Shown one piece after another: positions 6,709-13,269 of a DNA stretch of 20,860 nucleotides. The translations under genes and the position numbers were made by a program. Source of the DNA: an uncultured Lachnospiraceae bacterium (lineage in GTDB: Bacteria; Bacillota; Clostridia; Lachnospirales; Lachnospiraceae). How positions within the stretch are numbered: position 1 is the stretch's first letter; each line of letters starts with the position of its first letter. Under the pieces are notes generated by a model. That model was not told where the DNA came from. It saw only the letters and a list, made by a program, of their open reading frames with translations, and made no database searches. Location of the stretch: positions 1-20,860 of the forward strand of contig CADCPL010000133.1 in the NCBI GenBank assembly GCA_902803305.1, given 5' to 3'.

Positions 6709-7896
6709 ATGGGATCAAAGGGAAGATTTGGGATCCACGGCGGACAGTACATACCTGAAACACTGATGAATGCCGTGATCGAGCTGGAAGAGGCTTACGA
6801 AAAGTATAAAATAGATCCGGAGTTTAACAGGCAGCTTACCGAACTGTTTAATGAATATGCGGGGCGCCCATCCAGACTCTATTATGCCGGGAAGATGACA
6901 AAAGATCTGGGCGGCGCAAAGATCTATCTGAAAAGGGAAGACTTAAATCATACCGGAGCCCATAAGATCAATAACGTTTTGGGACAGGCTCTTCTTGCTC
7001 AAAAGATGGGAAAGACAAGACTTATTGCGGAAACAGGTGCGGGGCAGCACGGCGTGGCCACAGCGACCGCGGCCGCACTTCTGGGTATGGAATGTGTTGT
7101 ATTTATGGGCGAGGAGGACACGAAGAGGCAGGCTCTTAACGTTTATCGTATGGAACTGCTCGGCGCGAAAGTCATCCCCGTGACAACCGGAACCGCAACC
7201 CTGAAGGATGCGGTATCGGAAGCCATGCGGGAGTGGACCAGACGGATCGATGATACCCATTATTGTCTGGGATCGGTCATGGGTCCTCATCCTTTTCCGA
7301 CCATTGTGCGCGATTTTCAGGCGGTGATCTCAAGGGAGATCAAGCAGCAGATGATGGAAAAAGAAGGGCGTCTTCCGAGTGCCGTACTTGCATGCGTCGG
7401 CGGAGGGAGCAATGCCATCGGGAGCTTCTATCATTTTATAGAGGATAAAGATGTCCGCCTGATAGGTTGTGAGGCTGCCGGACGCGGAGTTGATACATTT
7501 GAAACGGCGGCTACCATTGCAACGGGACGATTGGGCATTTTTCACGGAATGAAGTCCTATTTTTGTCAGGATGAATTTGGACAGATCGCACCGGTATATT
7601 CGATCTCGGCAGGTCTTGACTACCCGGGTATAGGACCGGAGCATGCGGCTCTTCATGATTCCGGAAGGGCAGAGTATGTGGCCGTTACAGATGATGAAGC
7701 GGTGGAGGCTTTTGAATACCTGGCCCGAACAGAAGGTATCATTCCTGCTATCGAGTCGGCTCATGCGGTGGCATATGCGACAAAGCTTGCGCCGCAAATG
7801 AAAAAGGACGAGATCATGGTCATAACGATCTCGGGACGGGGAGACAAGGACTGCGCAGCGATCGCACGTTATCGCGGAAAGGATATATATGAGTGA
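6709..7896 (+). CDS. trpB: Tryptophan synthase beta chain
   Basis: TrpB is the PLP enzyme that joins indole to serine to form tryptophan, working in an alpha2-beta2 complex. The 395-residue protein matches the usual TrpB1 length. It shows the PLP lysine in H-T-G-A-H-K (Lys86), the catalytic glutamate in A-E-T-G-A-G-Q-H-G (Glu108), the PLP phosphate loop GGGSN (230-234) and the C-terminal SGRGDKD. An in-frame ATG at 6685 would give eight extra residues inside trpF. The ATG at 6709 follows AAGGAG with 11 bases spacing and gives the expected N-terminus (GRFGIHGGQY-like), so it is chosen. It starts one base after the trpF stop and overlaps trpA by eight bases. Confidence 0.98.
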   Translation: MGSKGRFGIHGGQYIPETLMNAVIELEEAYEKYKIDPEFNRQLTELFNEYAGRPSRLYYAGKMTKDLGGAKIYLKREDLNHTGAHKINNVLGQALLAQKMGKTRLIAETGAGQHGVATATAAALLGMECVVFMGEEDTKRQALNVYRMELLGAKVIPVTTGTATLKDAVSEAMREWTRRIDDTHYCLGSVMGPHPFPTIVRDFQAVISREIKQQMMEKEGRLPSAVLACVGGGSNAIGSFYHFIEDKDVRLIGCEAAGRGVDTFETAATIATGRLGIFHGMKSYFCQDEFGQIAPVYSISAGLDYPGIGPEHAALHDSGRAEYVAVTDDEAVEAFEYLARTEGIIPAIESAHAVAYATKLAPQMKKDEIMVITISGRGDKDCAAIARYRGKDIYE

Positions 7897-8656
7897 TATA
7901 AGATCAGCTTTCGAAAATAAAAAAGCATTTATCCCTTTTTTCACCTGTGGTGATCCGGATCTTGAGACGACACGCAGGTGTGTTATTGCTGCCGCCGAAA
8001 ACGGAGCAGATCTGATCGAACTTGGTATTCCTTTTTCGGATCCCACGGCAGAGGGACCGGTGATCATGGAGGCAAATGAGCGTGCCCTGCGAGGCGGCGT
8101 GACGACGGATAAGATCTTTGACCTGGTGAGAACACTTCGTAAAACGGTTACGGTTCCGATGGTATTTATGACATACGTAAATGTTGTTTTTTCCTATGGA
8201 GCCGAGCGTTTTCTCCCGACCTGCAAAGAGATCGGGATTGACGGACTGATACTGCCGGATCTTCCGTTTGAAGAGAAAGAAGAATTTGAAGATATCTGCG
8301 AACGTTTTGATGTTGACCTGATCTCGATGATCGCACCCACATCACATGAGCGGATATCAATGATCGCAAAAGAGGCCAAGGGTTTTTTATACATCGTATC
8401 CAGTCTGGGCGTTACCGGAACGCGATCGGAGATCACGACCGATCTGGGATCCATCATTGATGTTGTACGTCAAAACACCGATATCCCATGTGCGATCGGA
8501 TTCGGTATCTCCACTCCGGAGCAGGCGAAGCGGATGGCCGCGCTGTCCGACGGAGCGATAGTCGGTTCTGCGATCGTAAGGATCATCGGTCAGTACAAGA
8601 CGGATGCGCCCGAGCATGTGGGTGCATTCGTAAAGAGCATGAAAGAAGCGCTGTAA
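7889..8656 (+). CDS. trpA: Tryptophan synthase alpha chain
   Basis: TrpA splits indole-3-glycerol phosphate into glyceraldehyde 3-phosphate and indole, which tunnels to TrpB. The 255-residue TIM barrel has FFTCGDPD at the N-terminus, ELGIPFSDP with the catalytic glutamate Glu44 (Glu49 of E. coli), and the phosphate-binding region GVTGTRSE. The second catalytic acid, Asp60 in E. coli, aligns with Glu55 (motif S-D-P-T-A-E-G-P). From memory this form occurs in other Clostridia, so I expect an active enzyme. The start overlaps trpB by eight bases, typical of coupled trpBA. It is the last gene of the operon; no clear intrinsic terminator follows, and the next gene converges six bases away. Confidence 0.97.
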   Translation: MSDIRSAFENKKAFIPFFTCGDPDLETTRRCVIAAAENGADLIELGIPFSDPTAEGPVIMEANERALRGGVTTDKIFDLVRTLRKTVTVPMVFMTYVNVVFSYGAERFLPTCKEIGIDGLILPDLPFEEKEEFEDICERFDVDLISMIAPTSHERISMIAKEAKGFLYIVSSLGVTGTRSEITTDLGSIIDVVRQNTDIPCAIGFGISTPEQAKRMAALSDGAIVGSAIVRIIGQYKTDAPEHVGAFVKSMKEAL

Positions 8657-8662
8657 GAACTG

Positions 8663-9286
8663 TCATTTGAACAGATCCACGACCAGATCGGGATCATAAT
8701 ATACCTTATCGACATCGGTGATGGTAGCGGCGCCGTTTACGGCATCAATGATCGTGAATGAACAATTATACGGTGCATGCCCGCGCCAGAAGTTTGCGGG
8801 ATCATCAAACAGGAAATTGGTCATGGCACGCATTGCACAGCCGTGCGTACTGATCAGATATGTTTTTCCGTCATCTTTTGCGATCAGTTCGTTCAGGAAT
8901 GCCTGCGTTCTCTTGCATACATCAGTTATCGCCTCACCGCCCGGAAAGCCCGGATGTCGAAGCGGATCCTTGTAAAACAGATAGTCGGTATCGGTCATTT
9001 CGGTGAGACTTTTTCCTTCTTTTTCACCAAAATCGATCTCGATGATGCGATCGTCGATCACGATAGGGATATCATTGCCGCTTTCCTCAAGGACGAGCTT
9101 TGCTGTTTCGCGGGCTCTTACAAGAGGACTTGATATGCAGTGATCAAAACGGATGCCTTTTATCCCCTGCCCGGTAAGGACAGCCAGATCACGGCCGTTT
9201 TTATTAAGAGGCACATTCGATCTTCCCTGTGCGATCTTCTTCACATTTGAATCTGTTTCTCCGTGTCTTAGTATATAGATCTTCAT
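8663..9286 (-). CDS. Histidine phosphatase family protein (phosphoglycerate mutase-like)
   Basis: A 207-residue phosphatase of the histidine phosphatase superfamily, which works through a phospho-histidine. It has the signature L-R-H-G-E-T at residues 6-11 (catalytic His8), the second arginine region SSPLVRARETA, a glutamate in the EIDFGE motif (E83 region) and the second histidine in S-T-H-G (His148). The ATG at 9286 gives the family N-terminus directly (MKIYILRHGE) and has GGGAGG just upstream, so a start 12 residues further out is rejected. It follows the PfkB-type kinase by two bases, with its ribosome binding site inside the kinase's last codons. The pairing suggests a kinase and phosphatase acting on related small phosphorylated sugars; the substrate is unknown. 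Confidence 0.9.
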   Translation of the reverse strand: MKIYILRHGETDSNVKKIAQGRSNVPLNKNGRDLAVLTGQGIKGIRFDHCISSPLVRARETAKLVLEESGNDIPIVIDDRIIEIDFGEKEGKSLTEMTDTDYLFYKDPLRHPGFPGGEAITDVCKRTQAFLNELIAKDDGKTYLISTHGCAMRAMTNFLFDDPANFWRGHAPYNCSFTIIDAVNGAATITDVDKVYYDPDLVVDLFK

Positions 9287-9288
9287 TT

Positions 9289-10425
9289 TTACCTCCCAAG
9301 CAGTATATTGTTCTGCTGCCATCCGTTTTCGAACTTTTCATCCAGCTGCAAAAAAGTCTTAAGTCCGCTTAATGCATCATATGTCGTTACAGCGCATGCA
9401 CCGGTCGCGGCGGCGTACTGTGCACATTTTTCCGGTGGGTATCCGTTTAATATACTGACAAGAAAAGCCGCGGCACACGTGTCGCCGGCACCTGTTCCGG
9501 ATAGTATCTTATCGGGTTTAAAACTGTTTACAAACCCACTCTTACCTGCCCATTTTTTTGCGTCTATCCCGATACGGGGACTGATCCTGCCCAGTCTGTC
9601 TTCATCGGCAACACGATAGTATAAACCGGAAACACCGCATTTGATAAGTACTATTTTCGCACCCATTGAAATACATTTTTCGGCCAGAGGGATTATGTTT
9701 TCTTCAAGACTCAGCACCTCGGTAAAATCACGGGTTCCGGCCCTTCTGCTTATGCTTTCGTACATATCCCTGTCAAGCATGAAACATATTTCTCCCACGC
9801 TCGGAACAAATATATCGGTAAAAGGAAGTACTTTTGAGAGTAAAAGTTTCCAGTCGACCCTCCCGGGTTCGGAATCCGGCTCAAGCGCGGTAAGATCAAG
9901 GGAAGTCGCCGCACCTGAATCTGCCGCGCTTTTCATTACGCGCACAAATTCTTTGCCGTCATTCTCATACATTTTTTTCATGCTGGTAGGGTATCCGAAA
10001 TGAAAAAGGGCTGCTTCCTTAAGCCGGTCAGCCGGGATGTCATCAGCGGTAAATGTATCGTTGGCTCCGGAATCATGCAGAAAGATCCTGTCGACTCCGG
10101 GAATCGCCAGCACTACGGAATAAGAGGTGCTTTCGCCTTCTTTTCTGATAAGTCCTTCAGCGGCATCATGACTTCTCAGGATCGACTCGACCATGTCACC
10201 GAAAAAATCATTTCCGACTTTTCCGAGCAGGCTTACATCGGCGCCGAGGAATTTCATGGCAAGGCCGGTATTAGCCACAAGCCCGCCGGTATGAATATCA
10301 GCAGCACCCACATTTATGAGACTTCCGGGCGAGAAGAGATCCTGTATGGATCCTGCCGGTTTTCCTTTTATTTCGGGCGTTATATCTATGCAGATATGTC
10401 CCGCGACTATCACTTTTTTGTTCAT
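9289..10425 (-). CDS. PfkB-family carbohydrate/nucleoside kinase
   Basis: A 378-residue ribokinase-fold kinase that phosphorylates a sugar, sugar acid or nucleoside with ATP. PfkB signatures are seen at both ends: G-G-x-x-A-N-T-G-L-A with L-G-A-D and G-K-V-G-N-D (about 47-73), and the anion hole with catalytic base in G-T-G-A-G-D-T (310-316, Asp315). It is about 60 residues longer than ribokinase, with extra sequence around 215-300. The ATG is preceded by AAAGGA. Overall form is close to the 2-keto-3-deoxygluconate/ribokinase group, but I cannot assign a substrate. It begins a two-gene unit with the phosphatase and diverges from the signalling operon. Confidence 0.9.
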   Translation of the reverse strand: MNKKVIVAGHICIDITPEIKGKPAGSIQDLFSPGSLINVGAADIHTGGLVANTGLAMKFLGADVSLLGKVGNDFFGDMVESILRSHDAAEGLIRKEGESTSYSVVLAIPGVDRIFLHDSGANDTFTADDIPADRLKEAALFHFGYPTSMKKMYENDGKEFVRVMKSAADSGAATSLDLTALEPDSEPGRVDWKLLLSKVLPFTDIFVPSVGEICFMLDRDMYESISRRAGTRDFTEVLSLEENIIPLAEKCISMGAKIVLIKCGVSGLYYRVADEDRLGRISPRIGIDAKKWAGKSGFVNSFKPDKILSGTGAGDTCAAAFLVSILNGYPPEKCAQYAAATGACAVTTYDALSGLKTFLQLDEKFENGWQQNNILLGR

Positions 10426-10481
10426 TTGGGATCCTTTCGCCTTACACGGTCTGATGAATCATTTTGTTTTCGTATGTGATT

Positions 10482-10487
10482 ATTATA
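10482..10487 (-). promoter_or_regulatory. Probable -10 element of the kinase-phosphatase operon
   Basis: On the minus strand TATAAT lies about 57 bases before the kinase ATG. No convincing -35 is found at 16-18 bases, so only the -10 is claimed. It lies within 50 bases of the opposite promoter of the signalling operon. Confidence 0.45.
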
Positions 10488-10507
10488 ACACGATACCGAA
10501 AGAAAGA

Positions 10508-10536
10508 TTGTCGAGGCTTATAATCTTTGATAAAAT
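10508..10536 (+). promoter_or_regulatory. Probable sigma-A promoter of the signalling operon
   Basis: TTGTCG (10508-10513) is followed after 17 bases by TAAAAT (10531-10536). The start would be near 10543, giving a short leader with GGGGTGA ahead of the ATG at 10566. Confidence 0.6.
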
Positions 10537-10565
10537 ATGAAAGATAGCGATTGGGGTGAAGATAC

Positions 10566-12878
10566 ATGAGGTATTTCAGCAATATACTGAAGATCGTACT
10601 GATCGGTTTTCTTCTGTGGGCAACCGGTCTTTTTGTGTATGCGATATTTTCACCGCCGATAATCGGAGAAGCATATATCGGATCGTTTGAAGTCGACGAT
10701 CTTTCCGAAGGATGGACCATGATCTCTCCGGATGGGGAGACCATGGAAAATGTTATTCTGCCCGTTGCAGGGGATGTTGTATCAAAAGGAAAGACAGTTA
10801 CATTCGAGAATACTCTCCCTGAAGATGTGCACTCAGGCATGAGATTGTGTGTACGCACTGCCATGTCTGATGTAAAAGTCGCGATCAACGGAAGGTTGCG
10901 GTCGGATTACGGTAAGCGCAACTTTCTGACCAAGAGAGTGCCCATGTCCACATCTGTTCTGCTCAATCTTCGGGATGAGGATGCCGGTGGAAAGATCGAG
11001 ATATTTGTCACCCCAAGCGACGCCAATAAGGGTTCGCTGCACTCTGTTACCTACGCATACGGAAACAACGTGTGGTTCCCGTACATAATAAGGAACATCC
11101 CGTTTGTTGCGATGGGCGGACTCATGATCCTTGCGGGTATTGCCGCGATCATTACCTTTATTGTTTTCTTCACCAGGACCGGTGTTAACAGATCACTGCT
11201 GTATCTTGGTATCCTGACCGCTGAGATGGGAATGTGGATGCTCGGGGAGAACCAGATACGACAGCTGATATTCGGATCCCCTTTTTATGCCAATATATTC
11301 TCATATCTGTTCATAGAAACCGCAGCGGGATTCGGTGCACTGTATTTTGATGAGATCCAGGACCACCGCTATCGCAGGTCCTATACAGTCCTCATCGCCT
11401 GCCTGCTCCTGCAGCTTACAGTCAATTCGGCACTGAATTTCCTGAATCTGGTTGATTACTTCCATACCCTTAAATTTTCACATGTATGGACCGGAATGAT
11501 CATCCTGTGGATATTTGTTACGGTCGTCATGGACATTCGTTACCATAGGATCAAGGATTACCGTATAACGGTCATCGGAATGATAGGAATGCTCGTGACC
11601 GGTCTTATGGAGATCGCACATTATTATATTGTCCCGACGGCGAAGCTGGGAGCTTTTATCGGATTCGGACTTATATTCCTGCTGGGCATGACACTCCTGC
11701 AGACTTTTAAGAATATTCTTTCGGCATCGGAAGAACAGAGAATGTATTCCGAGAAGATGAATGAGAGGATCCTGCAGACGCTGGAGGATGTCGGGGACAC
11801 AAGGGAAGGTGCTGAAACTGCTGTATCGGATCATGAGGATAACGACGATCCGAAAGAAAGACCGGTACATGTTGCTGTTGTTGATGATGTCAAGGCAAAT
11901 CTGATAGCTGCGGGAAGGATCCTGAGTGATAACGGGATGGACGTAACTTGCGTAACATCAGGAGAAAAGCTTCTCGAGTGCGTTGAGGTCGACAGACCTG
12001 ACATAATACTTCTTGATATATACATGCCGGGAATGGACGGATTCGAAACGCTTGAAAAACTGAGGGCGATGGAAGAAGGAAATGATGAGATCCCCGTTAT
12101 ATTCCTGACGGGAAGTGAGGATTACAAATACGAGACAAAAGGCCTGAAGCTCGGAGCGATGGATTTTATCAAGAAACCGTTCGATCCCGACGTTCTGACG
12201 CTTCGTGTCAAGAATACGGTTGAGCTTGTAAGACTTCAGAAAAACCTGTCTTCGGAGGTTCAAAAAAAATCGAAAGAAAACGAATCTCTCGCATTTCATG
12301 TCGTGCAGACACTTGCCGAGGCGATCGATGCAAAGGATACATACACGAACGGTCATTCTACCCGCGTGGCACAGTATTCGAGAGAGATCGCAAGGCGTTA
12401 CGGATATTCGCAAAAAGATCAGGACGATATCTATATGATGGGACTGCTCCATGACGTAGGTAAGATAGGTGTTCCCGATGAGGTGATCAATAAGACATCA
12501 AAGCTTACGGATGAAGAGTACGAGATCATCAAAAAGCATCCTTCAATAGGTGCCAATATTCTTGAAAAGATCAAGGAAAGACCGAGACTTCAGATCGGAG
12601 CACACTGGCATCATGAAAGATACGACGGCAAAGGTTACCCTGACGGACTTGCGGGAACGGATATCCCTGAGGAGGCAAGGATCATTGCTGTTGCCGACGC
12701 ATACGATGCGATGACAAGCTACAGGAGTTACAGGGATGTTCTGCCGCAGGCTGTAGTCGCGGGAGAGATAGAAAAGGGAAAAGGCAAGCAGTTTGATCCT
12801 ATTTTTGCAGATATAATGCTCGGGATCATTTCGGAAGACGTTGTATACGGCCTTCGTGAAAAGAGAGATCCAAAGTAA
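10566..12878 (+). CDS. Membrane sensor with receiver and HD-GYP phosphodiesterase domains
   Basis: A 770-residue signalling protein predicted to break down c-di-GMP. An N-terminal membrane segment (10-28) leads to an extracytoplasmic beta-rich region (35-170), then about seven membrane segments (178-385), an architecture like 7TMR-DISM sensors. A receiver follows (434-555) with the acidic pair Asp440/441, phospho-acceptor Asp484, Thr515 and Lys537. After a coiled-coil helix (556-580) comes an intact HD-GYP domain (about 580-765): HD at 629-630 in L-L-H-D-V-G-K-I-G, and H-H-E-R-Y-D-G-K-G-Y-P at 682-692. All metal and GYP residues are present. It is first in the operon, 13 bases before the free receiver. 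A hybrid kinase encoded downstream probably phosphorylates the receiver (inference). The ligand of the sensor part is unknown. Confidence 0.93.
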   Translation: MRYFSNILKIVLIGFLLWATGLFVYAIFSPPIIGEAYIGSFEVDDLSEGWTMISPDGETMENVILPVAGDVVSKGKTVTFENTLPEDVHSGMRLCVRTAMSDVKVAINGRLRSDYGKRNFLTKRVPMSTSVLLNLRDEDAGGKIEIFVTPSDANKGSLHSVTYAYGNNVWFPYIIRNIPFVAMGGLMILAGIAAIITFIVFFTRTGVNRSLLYLGILTAEMGMWMLGENQIRQLIFGSPFYANIFSYLFIETAAGFGALYFDEIQDHRYRRSYTVLIACLLLQLTVNSALNFLNLVDYFHTLKFSHVWTGMIILWIFVTVVMDIRYHRIKDYRITVIGMIGMLVTGLMEIAHYYIVPTAKLGAFIGFGLIFLLGMTLLQTFKNILSASEEQRMYSEKMNERILQTLEDVGDTREGAETAVSDHEDNDDPKERPVHVAVVDDVKANLIAAGRILSDNGMDVTCVTSGEKLLECVEVDRPDIILLDIYMPGMDGFETLEKLRAMEEGNDEIPVIFLTGSEDYKYETKGLKLGAMDFIKKPFDPDVLTLRVKNTVELVRLQKNLSSEVQKKSKENESLAFHVVQTLAEAIDAKDTYTNGHSTRVAQYSREIARRYGYSQKDQDDIYMMGLLHDVGKIGVPDEVINKTSKLTDEEYEIIKKHPSIGANILEKIKERPRLQIGAHWHHERYDGKGYPDGLAGTDIPEEARIIAVADAYDAMTSYRSYRDVLPQAVVAGEIEKGKGKQFDPIFADIMLGIISEDVVYGLREKRDPK

Positions 12879-12891
12879 GGAGACAGGAGAA

Positions 12892-13269
12892 ATGGCAGAT
12901 ACGATATGCATTGTTGATGATGATGTAAAGAACATCAATTCCGCCGGATATATTCTCAGCAGGGAAGGATTTGACGTTATGGGGTTCAAATCCGGAAGGG
13001 CATTTCTGAAAAACATTGATAAGGGAAACATTCCGGCGCTTGTACTTCTTGATGTCAAGATGCCGGAGATGGACGGGTTTGAGACGCTGATCGAGATCAA
13101 AAAGACAAAAGCCGCAGATGTTCCGGTCATTTTCCTGACGGGGGATGAGAGAGAAGAGTCCAGAAAAAAAGGACTGGAACTCGGAGCTGTAGATTTCATA
13201 GAAAAGCCGTTTGTGCCCGATGTTTTGATCGAGCGTGTAAGGACTGTGACAGGGAGAGTCAAAGAATGA
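12892..13269 (+). CDS. Stand-alone response regulator receiver
   Basis: A 125-residue CheY-like protein made only of a receiver domain. It has the acidic cluster D-D-D (9-11), phospho-acceptor Asp54 in L-L-D-V-K-M-P, Thr83 and Lys105 (E-K-P-F). There is no output domain, so it should act as a phosphate shuttle or by protein contact. A TTG start at 12841 would add 17 residues; the ATG at 12892 is preferred for its GGAG and because it gives the usual N-terminus (DTICIVDDD). Its sequence is closest to the receiver of the upstream HD-GYP protein (shared M-D-G-F-E-T-L, V-I-F-L-T-G and D-F-I-x-K-P-F), hinting at local duplication. Its stop overlaps the next start (ATGA). Confidence 0.92.
   Translation: MADTICIVDDDVKNINSAGYILSREGFDVMGFKSGRAFLKNIDKGNIPALVLLDVKMPEMDGFETLIEIKKTKAADVPVIFLTGDEREESRKKGLELGAVDFIEKPFVPDVLIERVRTVTGRVKE

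Noticed and set aside
5775..6752. 325-codon minus-strand open frame across trpC/trpF
   Set aside because: It lies opposite two intact trp genes with all catalytic motifs, shows no domain I recognise, and reads as low-complexity reverse-complement protein rich in Ser, Ile and Arg.
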